Assembly: GCA_963210315.1 (NCBI GenBank)
Contig: OY723288.1
Location: 1,178,001 to 1,242,000, forward strand
DNA: 64,000 bases
Origin: Rhynchopus euleeides
Taxonomy: Eukaryota > Euglenozoa > Diplonemea > Diplonemida > Diplonemidae
Direction of reading: 5' to 3'
A program made the position numbers and the translations under genes. Positions 51,601 through 64,000 of the stretch are shown in pieces; positions within the stretch are counted from its first letter, which is position 1; each line of letters begins with the position of its first letter. The notes under the pieces are model-generated. The model did not search any database. It had not been told where the DNA came from and worked only from the letters and a program-made list of their open reading frames with translations.

Positions 51601-54600
51601 GCCCGACGTGCGCGACGGACAACGGGACGGACGTGTGCGCCGTGGTGGGGCAGGAGTGTGAGGACCCGAACCCGACAGATGCGTCGCTGAGCGACTGGAT
51701 GTGCAAGTGCCCGCCACCGAGCGTCGGGTCGCGCGTTACCGCGCCGGTCGACCAGTGTGTGCTGGACGAGTGCGCGGTGACGTGCCCGACGTGTGCGGAC
51801 AAGGACGACGGGAAGGGTAACCTGTGCGCGACTGCAGGCCAGACGTGCGAGGACAAGGACAAATCCCTGTCCTCACGCAACGACTGGGTGTGCAAGTGCG
51901 AGCCGCCGTCGCACACATTTGCGGTGACAAACATTGCACTGTGCGAGAAGGACGAGTGCGAGCAGAATGGGGCCGTGTGTGAGAACGGGCAGATGTGTGT
52001 CGACCCCGACGAGACGAAGGATGGCGACTGGTACTGCGAGTGTGTGCCGCCTGCGGTGGGGTCGAAGGTCGGGGCCTCGGCAGAGTGCGAGGAGGACGAG
52101 TGCAAGACGCACGCGGAGGTGTGCATGTCGTCGGGGCAGCAGTGCGAGGACCCGGATCTGAAGAACAAGGCCACGTGGATCTGCAAGTGCGTTGCGCCCG
52201 ACGCAGGGGTGCCTGGTATGCAGACGCCGGCAGAATGCCTGCCGCCGCCGGAGTGCGAGGGGGAGAACCAGAAGGTGTGCGCCGCTGCGGACCAGCACTG
52301 CGAGGACCCGAACCCGGCGACGACGGGGGACTGGCAGTGTGTGTGCATCGCCCCCTACCAGGGGGCTGCGCAGCAGGGCGGGCCGGCGGTGTGCGAGCTG
52401 GACGAGTGCGTGGAGGTGTGCTCGACCTGCCAGAAGACGAGCGCGAACGTGCAGGGCGTGTGCGAGCTGCACGAGCAGCAGTGCGAAGACCTGGACAAGA
52501 CGAAGACGGGTACCTGGGTGTGCAAGTGCCAGCCGCCGGCAACGGGTAACCCGATGGCGCTGGGGGCGGCTGTGTGCCAGCTGGACGAGTGCACGGCGGT
52601 GTGCGGCACGTGCGCCAAGACGACGTGTTCCGACGCAGGGCAGGAGTGTGCGGACATGAGCACGTCGCCGAAGCACCTGAAGGACTGGGTGTGCAAGTGC
52701 CCGCCGCCGTCGACGGACTCGCGCACGGGGGCGGCCGTTGTGCCGTGCACAGTGGACGAGTGCCAGGAGCATGGGACGGTGTGCACGGGGGCGGGCCAGA
52801 TCTGCATCGACCCGGACACTGCAAAGAACGGGGACTGGGGGTGCCACTGTGCGCTGCCGGCGTCAGGGTCGCAGCAGGGGGCGCCTGTGGACGTGTGCCT
52901 GCTGAACGAGTGCGCCACCGTGTGTGCCACGTGTGCCGACAAGGACGGGAAGGGGAACGTGTGCGCGCGGGAGGATCAGGAGTGCGTGGACCCGGAGCAC
53001 ACCGTCGACTCGAACTGGTACTGCAAGTGCAAGATCGGGGGGTCGTTCCAGGTCGGCGGGGTTGTGGAGAAGTGCATCGTGGATGAGTGCTCCACGGTGT
53101 GCGAGACATGCGCGAACAAGGGCGGCGGGAGTGTGTGCGAGGCGGCCGGGCAGACATGCGTCGATGTGAACACGGAGGGGTACTCGACCGGTGACTGGCA
53201 GTGCCGCTGCCCGCCGCCGCTGGACACGAAGTTTGCGACAAACCAGGCTGCGGTGTGCAGTGCCGACGAGTGCGTGGATCCGGTAGACGGTAAGGTGCCC
53301 GGGCAGGTGTGCCTGGACGGCGGGCAGCAGTGCCACGACTCGCACCTCGACTCGTTGGGGGACTTCGACTGCGTGTGCCCCCCGCCGCAGCACGGGACGA
53401 AGACGGCGGGCCTGGCGACCTGCACGACGGACGAGTGCCTGATCCACGGGGACGTGTGCAAGCAGGCGAACCAGACCTGCATCGACCCCGACGTGGCAAC
53501 AGCGAACGACTGGGAGTGCCTCTGCCCCCCGCCGTCTGGGACAGGCAAGAAGCTGGGGGCAGCTGTCTGCGAGGTGGATGAGTGCGTGGACAACCGTTAT
53601 GTGTGCGAGGGGGCGCAGCCGCCGCAGGAATGTGTGGACAACAACATGACGCGCACCGGGGACTGGCAGTGCGTGTGCCGCGTGCCGTCGACGGGGAGCG
53701 CGCTGACGGCGGCGGCGGAGTGCCACCTGGACGAGTGCGCCACGACGGAGTGTGCGACGTGCGCAAAGACGACATGTTCTGCGGCGGGGCAGACGTGCGA
53801 GGACCCCAACCCGACATACAAGAGCCTGAACGACTGGATGTGCAAGTGCCCGCCGCCGTCGACGATGTCGGCAGTTGTGGCTGTGGCGCAGTGCCCGATA
53901 GACGAGTGCGATCGCGCGGCACACATCTGTGCGGCATCGAGCCAGACGTGCCTGGACCCGAACACGGCGGGTGACAGCTTGGGCGATTGGGAGTGCCACT
54001 GCCCGGAGCCTGCGGTGGGGTCTGCTGTGAAGGCGCCGGCATTCTGCCTGGTGGACGAGTGCGTGAAGCACGGGCATGTGTGTTTGGAGCAGGGGCAGAT
54101 GTGCGTTGACCCGAACAAGGACGTCGCGAATCTGGGCGACTGGGAGTGCCACTGCGCGGCCCCGTCGACGGGGGCAAAGGTGACGAATGCACCGGCGAAG
54201 TGCGTGGTGGTTGGGGAGTGCGAGGACCCGGTCAACGGGGATGTGTGCACGTCGGTCGGGCAGGTGTGCGACGACCCGGACACGTCGCTGAAGGGTGACT
54301 GGCGGTGTAGGTGCGTGGCGCCGGCAACCGGGGCGCCGGGTGCGATGGGGCCCGCGCAGTGCGTGCTGGACGAGTGCGTGTCGAACTGCCCGACGTGCGC
54401 GGGGCAGACGTGCACGAAGGCCGGGCAGAACTGCGTGGACGAGAACACCGACCCGGTCAAGGGGCTGAACACATGGGAGTGCCGCTGCATCGCGCCGGCG
54501 TCGGGGGCGAAGCTGACGGCGGCTGCGACGTGCGTGATCAACGAGTGCGAGGTGCACGGGTCGACGTGCACGACAGCCGGGCAGGACTGCACGGACCCTG

Positions 54601-57600
54601 ACAACACGGTGGCCGGGGACTGGATGTGCGAGTGCCGCGCCCCGCTTACGGGGCAGTCGACAGGGTCGGTGGCGGCGTGCACGGTGGACGAGTGCCTGCT
54701 CGAGGGGGACGATGTGTGCGCCACGAAGGGGCAGACGTGTCACGACCCGGACACGGCCGGCACCGCACGCGGTGACTGGGAGTGCCACTGCGTGGCGCCG
54801 CGGCAGGGGACCGGGGTGGCACAGGTGGCGGTGTGCACGCTTGACGAGTGCGACGTGCACGGCAGCGTGTGCCGCGCGGCCGGGCAGACGTGCGAAGACA
54901 AGGAGAAGACGCTCGAGGGGCACTGGAGCTGCATCTGCCCGCCACCGCTGGAGAAGCGGTCGAAGAGCGGTGGCGTGGCGGTGTGCACGCTTGACGAGTG
55001 CACGGTGTCCGGGAACACGACGGCCGTACCTGTGTCGGGGCAGCCTGATGTCTGCACGGTGGCGGGACAGACGTGCGAGGACCCGAACACCGAGCCGACC
55101 TCGCTGGGCGACTGGGTGTGCCGGTGCCCCGAGACGAACTACACGGCGGTGGCGCACGTGGCGGTGTGCGAGGAGGACGAGTGCGCGACGGGGACGAACC
55201 GTGACACGTGCGTGGGGCAGCTGTGCGTCGACCCCGACTGGACGGCGAAGGGGGCGTGGGAGTGCCGGTGCCCGCCGCCGTCGCTGGGGTCTGCGGTGAC
55301 CGAGCTGGCCGTGTGCACGGAGGACGAGTGTGTGACGAACGAGTGGGTGTGCCACGAGTTCGGGCAGGTGTGTGTGGACCCGGACAAGACGGCGGCGAAC
55401 ACATGGGAGTGCCACTGCCCGGAGCTGGCCGAATCGGGGTTGAAGAAGGGGAAGGCCCTGATGAAGGAGGCAGACTGCACGCCGCCGCAGAGCGAGTGCA
55501 TGATCGACACGGTGGCGCAGACGTGCACGTCGAAGGGGCAGGCGTGCGTCGACCCGGATGTGACGAAGCCCGGCGACTGGATGTGCGAGTGCCTCCCCCC
55601 GGCAACAGGGGCGAACACCGTCGGAGCGGCAGCAGCATGTGTGCTGGATGAGTGTACGACGGAGTGCACGACGTGCGCCGGGACGGTGTGCTCGAGCCAG
55701 GGGCAGACGTGCGTTGACCCCAACACCGCCGGGACGGCACTCGGGGACTGGATGTGCATGTGCCCGTCAGACTTGAAGCAGAACGGCGCCGCTGTGGGGC
55801 GTGCTGCGAACTGCACGCTGGACGAGTGCGCAGAGGAGTGCCACACGTGCGCGGACCACGGGAAGGGCAACACGTGCGCGGGAGTGGGGCTCGATTGCGT
55901 GGACCCGAACCAGGACGCGCGGTCAGTGAGCGACTGGATGTGCGTGTGCAAGCCGCCTGCCAAGGGGAACCGCACGCTTGCCATCCCTGTGTGCATGGTT
56001 GACGAGTGCCAGCTCCCCGAGAACCAGAACGTCTGTGGGGCGGGGCAGCTGTGCGTGGACCCGAACACAGATGCCGGGGCGCTCCGTGATTTCGAGTGCC
56101 AGTGCCCGGAGGGGCAGGTGGGGACTGCCGTGGGGCGTGCTGCGCAGTGCGTCCTCAACGAGTGCAACATCGCGGGCAACTTCGCCGAGTGCGAGAACCA
56201 GGGGCAGGTGTGCGTCGACCCGAAGCCGACTCCCGAGCTGCGCGATGACTGGGAGTGCCACTGTGCACAGGGGGGCGTGTACGAGGTGACAAAGGCCGCG
56301 ACGTGCACGCTGGACGAGTGTGCGGAGACATGCACGACGTGCGCGAACCAGGGTGGCGGGAATGTGTGCGAGAAGGCAGGGCAGACGTGCACGGACCCGA
56401 ACCCGTCCCCCGCGTCCACGCGCGACTGGATGTGTGCGTGCCCGTCCGGGGATGTGTCTGCAGTTGCAGTGGGCAACGTGGCCGTGTGCCAGGTGGATGA
56501 GTGCAAGGGTGTGACAAACTTCGGTGCAATCACGTGCGCGCAGGTGGAGCGGCGCACGGTCGACGGCTGCGTGTGCGCATGCGGGTGGGCGCTGGAGGAG
56601 CTGACGATGCTCGGGGTTGGGCCGGGTGTCGACAGCCCGTGCAACGCAGGGTGCTGCAACCCGACGGGCCGGACCGGTGGGGCGTGGTGCGTGGTGGACG
56701 CAGCGAACGCAGAGAACAAGAACAACCCGAAGTGCGTGGGGCGCCTCACGGGGGATCTGGAGAACCGGATCCAGACGTGTGCAAAGGCAGAGGTGCCGGC
56801 TGCGGTGCAGAACGTGTGCCAGGAGAAGAACCAGGTTTGCGTCGACCCGGACACTTCAGCGAAGGTTGTCGGGAACTGGCGGTGCGAGTGCGTGGGGCCG
56901 TCGTTTGGCGAGCCTGTGACGGGCGGGGTCGCGACGTGCCTGATCGACGAGTGTGAGACAGAGCCCGCAGGCGTGTGCGCGTCCGCTGGGCAGGTGTGCG
57001 TTGACCCGACGCAGCAGACCGGGGACTGGAAGTGCGTGTGCCCGGATGGGGCGACAGGCGAGGCGGCGAAGGGCGTGGCTGTGTGCTCGTGGAAGGGGGA
57101 GTGCGACGCAAACGCGCACGTGTGCACGCAGGTGGGTCAGGCGTGCTTCGACCCCGACGTCACGAAGGACGGCGACTGGGTGTGCCAGTGTGTGGCGCCT
57201 GCGGTTGGGGTGAGCGTGCGCAACGCGCCGGCGGTGTGCGTGCTGGACGAGTGCGCGGTGGAGTGCGCCACATGCGCGGACAAGGGCGCTGGCAACGTGT
57301 GCCAGTCTGCGGGGCAGACGTGCGTGGAGACGTCGAAGTCGCCCGCAGACGTGCGGGACTGGCGGTGCGTGTGCCCAGGCACCCAGCAGGGGTCGAAGGC
57401 GCTTGCCCCCGCGGAGTGTCTGCTGGACGAGTGCCTTGAGAACAACGGGCGCCTGGCAGCGCTGTGCGCGTCTGGCGGGCAGACGTGCGTGGACCCGACG
57501 ACGCGCGTGTCGGACGGGACGGGCAACTGGAAGTGTGTGTGCGCTGCGCCTGCCGTGGGCGAGGCGACGGGGAAGCTGGCGGTGTGCGTGGTGGATGAGT

Positions 57601-60600
57601 GTCTGACGGAGGCAAATGCGGAGGTGTGCAGCGCTGCGGGGCAGACGTGCGAGGACCCGGACAGGGATGCGCTGGTGACGGGGGACTGGCGGTGCCGCTG
57701 CGTGGACCCGACATCGAAGGACGTGAACACGACGGCAGTGGCCGCGGTGGCGCCGTGCGACGTCCCCCCGACGTCGTGGTGCACGGTGTACGGGGAGGCG
57801 TGCACATCGCAGGGGCAGGTGTGCGTGTCTGGCGGGTCAGCGGGGAAGACGGGCCTGTGTGAGTGCGTGCTCCCGCAGACGGGGGTGCCGCAGGAGGGCG
57901 CTGCAGCGGCCTGTGAGCTCGACGAGTGCATGGCCGTGTGCCCCACGTGCGCGAACACCGGGAGCGGGAACCTGTGCACAAAGAACGAGCAGCTGTGCGT
58001 CGAGGGGAGCAAGAGCCCGCTTTCCACTGGGGACTGGCAGTGCCGGTGCACGACAGCAAAGATCTCTGCGGTGGCGGCAGCGGCCAAGTGCCTGATCAAC
58101 GAGTGCGAGGGCCCGGGGCAGCAGTGCCTGGAACAGCAGCAGACATGCACGGATCCGGACACGTCTGAGTCGGTGCAGGGCGACTGGTACTGCTCGTGCG
58201 CCGCGCCGGCTGTGGGGACGCAGGTCGGTGGGTTGGCGACGTGCGTGTTCGACGAGTGCCTGCTGAACGAGAGGACGTGCAGTTCGGCGGGGCAGACGTG
58301 CCACGACCCTAACACCGCGGCGACGTCGCGGGGTGACTGGAAGTGCGAGTGCGTGTCCCCGGCGACTGGGTCGGAGATGGCGCAGGCAGCAACGTGCACG
58401 TACACGGGTGAGTGCGAGCGCGAGGACGTTGCACGCAGGTGCACCGACGTGGGCCAGTCGTGCTACGATGCGGACGCAGTGACAGACGGCGACTGGGAGT
58501 GCCGCTGTGTGGCACCGCAGGTGGGCGAGGCGGTGCGCAACGCCCCTGCACGGTGCATTCTGGACGAATGCCAGTCGACGTGCGCAACGTGTGCAACGCT
58601 GCCGGGCTCGATGACACATGCGTGCCTGGCGGCGAACCAGGAGTGCGTGGACCCGAACACGGATCCGGCGAGCGTCGGTGACTGGAGGTGCGTGTGCCCC
58701 TTGCCGCAGATGGGTGAGCAGCGTGCAGCTGCTGTGGCGTCGTGCACCCTGGACGAGTGCACGCTGGCGGCGAACCGCGACACTTGCGGGCAGGCAGTGG
58801 GGGCGGACGGGAAGCCGATGCAGCTGTGTGTGGACCCAGATGGGACGAAGAGCAACGACTGGCAGTGCCTGTGCACGTATCCGTTCGTGGGGACGCCGGG
58901 TGAGCGGGAGCTGGCGACGTGCCGTCTCGACGAGTGCACGGCGGACCGGGCGTGGCTGGGCGAGGCGAACGGGGACGAGGTGTGCTCGCATGCAGGGCAG
59001 AAGTGCGTGGACCCGAACACGGGGGTGGACTCGCTGAAGGACTGGCTGTGCCAGTGCCCGGACCCGAACGACGGGGTGCGTGTCGGGGGGGCTGTGGCGA
59101 CGTGCACGACGACGACCCTGTGCACAGCAAACGGGGACACGTGTGGGGAGGGCCAGATGTGCGTGGAGCGGAACGAGGCGTGGTTCTGCGAGTGTGTGGC
59201 GCCGCTGGTCGGTGAGATGCGCGAGGCGGCGGCCGTGTGCGTGCTCGACGAGTGCCGGGCGCGCTGCGGGACATGCGCACAGCAGGGCGCCATGCACGTC
59301 TGCCTTGCGGCCGAGCAGAGCTGCGTGGACGACAACACGTCTCCGCAGAGCCTGAACGACTGGTCGTGCATCTGCACAGCGGGCAAGGGTAAGGCGGTGG
59401 CTGCTGCGGCTGTGTGCCTTGTGGACGAGTGCGAGAACAACGGGGTTGCGTGCACGTCGGTCGGGCAGACATGCGCGGACCCGGACAAGTCGGCTGCGTC
59501 GATGGGGGACTGGATGTGCCTGTGCGTTGCGCCGGCGGCTGGGTCGGCGACTGCGGCCCCTGCATCGTGTGTTATGGACGAGTGCGCCACACATGGGACG
59601 GTGTGCCTGGACGCCGGGCAGGCTTGCATCGACCAGAGCCAGGCGCCGGAGAGCCTCGGAGACTGGACGTGCCACTGCCCCGCGCCGGCGAAGGCGTCCG
59701 CGGTTGCAGGGCCGGCCAAGTGCGAGTACACCGGCGGGTGCATGGTTGAGGCAAACGCGAATGTGTGTGCTGCTGCGGAGCAGAAGTGTGTGCCCGGTGC
59801 GAACGCGACGAACGTGGACGACTGGCGCTGCGCGTGCCTGCCGCCGTTCCATGGGGTGGAGCTGGGAGTGCGGAAGCCGGCTCTGTGCCTGGTGAACGAG
59901 TGCGACGACATCTGCCCGACGTGTGCGCGCACGAACGTGGAGAGTGTGAACGTGTGCACGGTGTCTGGGCAGCGCTGCATTGACCCCGATATGTCGATGG
60001 AGAGCCTGAGCGACTGGAGGTGCCAGTGCGTCGCCCCGGCGACTGCGAGCGCCGTGGGGCATGCTGTGGAGCACTGTACAATTGACGAGTGCAAGGCGGT
60101 GACGGCGACGGGGGCACGCGAGTGCGACCACTTCCGGAGATTCTCCGTCGACGGGTGCGAGTGCGAGTGCGGGTGGGTGATGCCGGAAAGCGATGGTCTT
60201 GGCATCGGCGCCGGGTACGGGAGCCCATGCACGACCGGGTGCTGCAACCCGACGCGCTCTGTGAGCGGCGATTGGTGCATGCTGAAGGCAAACGACTTCA
60301 ACAAGAACAATGTGCGGTGCAAGGCCCTCCTGGATACGGCCGGCCGGCAGACATGCGCATCCCCCGGGGCACCGGAGCCTGCGGGTGTGGTTCCGCTGGT
60401 GGCAACGGATGTGTGCATGGCGCGTGGGCAGGTGTGTGTCGACGTGGACACCTCGCCATCGGCAACGGGCGACTGGGAGTGCCGCTGCCCGTTCTCCGAG
60501 GTGAAGCAGGTGCGTGGGGTTGCTGCCTGTGGTATGGTCCTGCTGCCCCTGCGTCATTGCCAATGGAAGGTGATGATGCCGATGTTTCTTGCGGTTCTTG

Positions 60601-62608
60601 TTCTTGTTCGCATTGACACCACCACCTTCTCACATCATCGCAGTGTACGACGAGTGCAAGAACGTGACAGCGTGCTACAGTGGCGGGCAGGAGTGCTACG
60701 ACCCGGACACGTCCTTCGAGGCGAAGGGCGACTGGGAGTGCCGCTGCCCAAGCGGTGCGACGGGCACGAAGACAGGGGCGCTTGCTGACTGTGGTATGTC
60801 TGGACATAGCAAGCACCATGTGTCCGCCGCAGGGACATGCCGCATCCCACACAACCACCCCCCCCATCCACACAGTTTACAAGGACACGGACGAGTGCAA
60901 CACGCACAAGGAGAAGTGCGAGGAACAGGGGCAGTACTGCTTCGACCCGGATGTGGACATGCAGGACGACTGGGAGTGCCGTTGTCCGAAGCCTTCCGTG
61001 GCGGCGGAGGCAGGGTACCAGGGCCCTGCCAACTGTGTGCTGGACGAGTGCACGGCAGTGTGCCCGACGTGCGCGAACCGTGACGGGTCTGGGAGCGTGT
61101 GTGCCGGACAGAAGTGCGTCGACGCGTCGCCGACCCAGCTGGAGGACTGGACCTGCACATGCCTCGCACCTGCGTCGGGCAGTGCCGCAAAGGCCAGGGC
61201 AGAGTGTGGTATGTTGCTGTGCAGTGTCTGGCATGAATGGGACCCACCTACCCCCACCGCACAACTGAATCGACGAGACTAGAGTCGACCCTCGAAATCA
61301 TAACAAACCAAGACTGGCTGAAAGGCAAATGTCTTCAGGCAGTTATCGCCCTCGCACCACACCCACACCCACACAGCTTATGACGAGTGCACGGTTGATG
61401 CCAACGCCGGCGTGTGCTCCGCAGAGGGGCAGGCATGCCAGGACACGAACACGACTGACACGAGCCGGAACGGCTGGCGCTGCGTGTGCCAGTCGGGGGC
61501 CGCAGGTGAGGCCGTGATGGTGCCGGCAGTGTGCACGCGGAACGAGTGCCTGGAAGGGGGCAACGCCGACACGTGCCTCAACGTGGGGCAGGTGTGCTAC
61601 GACCCGAAGCCGAGCGCCGCATCGCAGGGCGACTGGAAGTGTGTGTGCCCGGCCCCCGCGACCGGGGAGAAGGTGGGAGGACCAGCAGTCTGCCAGTTCC
61701 GTGGCGAGTGCGAGAGCCTGGCGGTGTCCTCTGTGTGCACGAAGGCGGGCCAGACGTGTGTCGACCCGGATGTGGCGAAGGCGGACGACTGGACGTGCGT
61801 GTGCACGGCGCCCCTGCGTGGCGTGAGCGGGCTGCGCGAGCCGGCGAAGTGCGGGACGGATGAGTGCACGGCGGAGTGCGAAACATGTGCGATGGGGGCG
61901 TGTGCGGCTGCCGGCCAGAGGTGCGTGGACCCCGATGTGTCGAAGCAGAACGACTGGCGGTGCGAGTGCCGCGGCACGCAGCTGGGCGAGCCTGTGGTGG
62001 GGCAGCCCGCCGTGTGCCACACCATCGTGTGCCAGGACCTGGTGGAGGAGGGGAACTGCAGCCGTTCTGCAGGGTGCGAGTGGAGCGGCGACACAAACAC
62101 GTGTACATCGAGTTCGAGTGGGACGCCGGCGCCATCCGTCGGTGTGCTGTGCACCGGGCTGGGGCAGGTGACGTGCCGTGCGCAGGAGCTGTGCGAATGG
62201 GTGGCGGGCCGCGACCAGTGTGTGCCCATTGGCGGGGGTGGCGGTGGCAACACCAACACGACGACCCTCACCCTGACCATGCTGAACGAATCGCAGGTCT
62301 ACTTCGCGGCGGGCGACGGCGACGACGACTGCGTGCTGTGCTGGCTGCTGCCTCTGCTGCTGCTTCTGTGCTGCAGCCTGTGCCTCGCGGCCTTCCTGCT
62401 GCTGCGCCGCAGGCAGCAGCAGAACGAGGCGGACGACGAGAAGTGGAACAAGCAGTTCGAGGCGGAGGTGGAGGACGGGGACGACGAGCAGAACCTCGGG
62501 CTCGGGGAGCGGTCGCCCAGCCGTGGCGGGGATGCGCAGGAGTCCCTGCTGCAGGAGGAGATGTCGCCGAAGTCGAAGGGGAGCATGGGCGATGACGACG
62601 ATCTGTAA
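42636..62608 (+). CDS. Giant type I membrane protein: four VWA domains and about 80 EGF-like modules
   Basis: Exons are inferred at 42636-60531, 60644-60793, 60876-61208 and 61377-62608, giving 6,536 residues. ATG 42636 begins a signal peptide (MKMRAAALVLLGVASSHA). Cys-rich modules follow, then four VWA domains starting at about residues 260, 827, 1387 and 1948, each with the MIDAS motif DGSGSM. A Pro/Thr-rich linker is at about 2260-2329. From there to about 6300 run six-cysteine EGF-like modules (DEC...VC...GQTC.DP...GDW.C.C..P...A.C), some with an extra CPTCA insert, broken by three unusual GCCNP modules. A transmembrane helix (about 6445-6469) and an acidic tail end the protein. It is a surface protein, plausibly for adhesion or extracellular structure. 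The three introns cluster at the 3' end. Confidence 0.88.
42717..49410 (+). repeat. Four tandem VWA-containing units of about 1.68 kb
   Basis: Starts of the VWA domains are spaced 1701, 1680 and 1683 bp apart, all multiples of three. Large parts are nearly identical at the DNA level, for example 43420-44130 against 45121-45830, including silent sites. The fourth unit is the most diverged. This indicates recent tandem duplication or gene conversion within the gene. Confidence 0.85.
50934..51230 (+). other. Unusual Cys-rich GCCNP module, copy 1 (within the giant gene)
   Basis: About 95 residues with GCMCMCNW, CTTGCCNPEG, GDWCYVD and NKNKAGC. It replaces an EGF-like module and is flanked by ordinary ones. 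Confidence 0.7.
56496..56785 (+). other. Unusual Cys-rich GCCNP module, copy 2 (within the giant gene)
   Basis: The same layout: GCVCACGW, CNAGCCNPTG, GAWCVVD and NKNNPKC, ending RIQTC. Confidence 0.7.
60084..60359 (+). other. Unusual Cys-rich GCCNP module, copy 3 (within the giant gene)
   Basis: The same layout: GCECECGW, CTTGCCNPTR, GDWCMLK and NKNNVRC, ending RQTC. Confidence 0.7.
60532..60643 (+). other. Intron 1 of the giant gene (112 bp)
   Basis: GTATGG ... CATCGCAG, phase 1, splitting a codon just after the last Cys of a module. Unspliced, the EGF pattern is lost and a stop is met at 60788. Confidence 0.8.
60794..60875 (+). other. Intron 2 of the giant gene (82 bp)
   Basis: GTATGT ... 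CACACAG, phase 1. The exon before it (150 bp) encodes exactly one EGF-like module. Confidence 0.8.
61209..61376 (+). other. Intron 3 of the giant gene (168 bp)
   Basis: GTATGT ... CACACAG, phase 1. The exon before it (333 bp) encodes two modules. Confidence 0.8.
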
Positions 62609-63053
62609 GTGGGTGTTGCACCTGCTGCGCAGCGTCGCCATGCGGGTGGCAAATGGCACCTCCTCCGGAAGGGCCTTGCCATCCGTGTGCCGTGCAACCG
62701 GTTTGTTCGTAGTTTGTTTGGTGGTGCCGCTCTCAGAGCTTTTTTCGCTTTGGTGCACCCATTTCTTCATTTTCTTTATTCGGTCATTTTTTTGGCCTTC
62801 CCTTTTGCTTGTTTGCCCATTTGTTTAGCTTTTGCCTGTTTGCATGGCTTATTTTGTTGCACTGCTTCAGATGCGCCCAGTGTGCATGCACGGCGAAACT
62901 GCCGTGTGTGCGTCTGGCGTGCAGTGCACGAATCGAACTGCATCCTGTTTTGAATTCTGAGAACAGCCAAACCCTGCATGCCTTGCAGAGCAGCGATGGG
63001 TGCCTGAGTGTGCCTCTGTCTGCCCCTCCCCCCCTCCCCCTCCCACTCCCCTC
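62609..63053. other. Intergenic, no gene seen
   Basis: The 3' flank of the giant gene, T-rich and then C-rich, ending at a foldback element. I saw no AATAAA here. Confidence 0.6.
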
Positions 63054-64000
63054 CACGGTGGGATCTTGTAAATTTTACATGTATAACTACAAGTATATAC
63101 ATGTATTATACATGTATAATACTTGCATGTCAACTATTATACATGTATAATACATGTATATGCCTGAAATATACATGTAAAATACATGTATATCAAGTAA
63201 AAATACAAGTATAATACTTGCATGTCAACTATTATACATGTATTTTTACTTGATATACATGTATTTTACATGTATATTTCAGGCATTTACATGTATTTTA
63301 CATGTATAATACTTGTCATGCAAGTATTATACATGTAAAATACTTGCATGACAAGTAAAATACTTGCATGCAAGTAAAATACATGTATTTTACTTGCATG
63401 CAAGTATTTTACTTGTCATGCAAGTATTACCGTATACGTAAATATTATGGAACGTAAATATTATGGAACGGGCCCATTTTTGCCCGGTCCGTTCCATAAT
63501 ATTTACGTTCCAAAATATTTACAGGGCCAGTTGGGGACTCGGTGGTGAGGATGGCTTGGCTCAGGAATCGCGCGAAAAGTGCACGAGTAGGTCCCGTCAG
63601 GGACTCTGTATGCCGTCCGATCACCTGGTCCAAGTCCCCGAGTCGCAGAAAGCCCTGTAAATATTATGGAACGAAAAAAATCTGGAACGCCAACCCACCA
63701 GCGTTCCAAAATATTTACGTTCCATAATATTTACGTTCCAAAATATTTACGTATACGGTATACATGTATAATACTTGCATGACAAGTATTATACATGTAA
63801 AATACATGTAAATGCCTGAAATATACATGTAAAATACATGTATATCAAGTAAAAATACATGTATAATAGTTGACATGCAAGTATTATACATGTATTTTTA
63901 CTTGATATACATGTATTTTACATGTATATTTCAGGCATATACATGTATTATACATGCATAATAGTTGACATGCAAGTATTATACATGTAAAATACATGTA
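63054..64000. mobile_element. Foldback element C (right end beyond the window)
   Basis: It starts with the same CACGGTGGGATCTTG end as elements A and B, and the first 370 bp are almost identical to element A. The insertion at 63430-63758 interrupts it, after which the sequence resumes where element A continues. The matching right end is past base 64000. Confidence 0.85.
63430..63758. mobile_element. Nested element C2 with CCGTATACG termini
   Basis: A 329-bp insertion into element C with inverted ends CCGTATACGTAAATATT and its complement, flanked by TA on both sides. Each half contains further hairpins made of TAAATATTATGGAACG-type words. The core (about 63520-63655) is GC-rich and non-palindromic, with GGGACTCGG near its left and CCGAGTC near its right end. 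Confidence 0.75.

Noticed and set aside
52863..60563. Long reading frames (up to about 900 codons) on the minus strand across the EGF array
   Set aside because: They are Arg/Pro/His-rich mirror images of the repeated GC-rich coding strand, with no domain.

Overview
The window is nuclear DNA from a GC-rich eukaryote, probably a single-celled one. The evidence is spliceosomal introns, AATAAA polyadenylation signals and eukaryotic protein families: a STARD10-like lipid-transfer protein, a BTB-RCC1 protein, a BART (ARL2-binding) protein and a giant VWA/EGF membrane protein. It also carries APE-type LINE retrotransposons. The lineage cannot be fixed from the sequence alone. All five host genes lie on the + strand between 28.8 and 62.6 kb. 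Introns are few. The six inferred from reading frames all start GTATG and end CAG.

Left part (1-28.5 kb), mostly mobile DNA. A LINE (here LINE-1) runs on the - strand from about 6.34 kb off the left edge. Next to it, head to head, is a 5'-truncated copy of the same family on the + strand (6344-8664), nearly identical to it over 685 bp. A decayed coding-like stretch follows (8771-9481), then a 691-bp palindromic foldback element (9655-10345). About 9 kb without recognisable genes comes next, holding a second foldback element with another element nested in it (11569-12711). A second, different LINE (LINE-2, + strand, about 19963-28496) lies between two (CA)n microsatellites.

Right part (28.5-64 kb), host genes. 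In order these are a START-domain protein with an N-terminal MGCCC lipid anchor (28856-30199); a four-exon coiled-coil protein with a serine tail (33921-35345); a KCTD-type BTB plus RCC1-propeller protein (36453-38111); a small BART-domain protein (39743-40087); and a 6,536-residue type I membrane protein with four VWA domains and about 80 EGF-like modules (42636-62608, four exons). A third foldback element with another nested insertion fills 63054 to the right edge.

The most interesting system is how the two LINEs express their second ORF. In both, ORF1 ends in a single in-frame UGA followed by C, and the frame then stays open through ORF2. LINE-1 has UGA-CUG followed 17 codons later by a 2A ribosome-skipping motif (GDIETNPG/P) just before the endonuclease. 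LINE-2 has UGA-CGG, a known readthrough context, followed by strongly self-complementary sequence; its first downstream AUG lies beyond the OTU catalytic cysteine. The simplest reading is stop-codon readthrough in both, with 2A separation added in LINE-1. This is inferred from sequence only.
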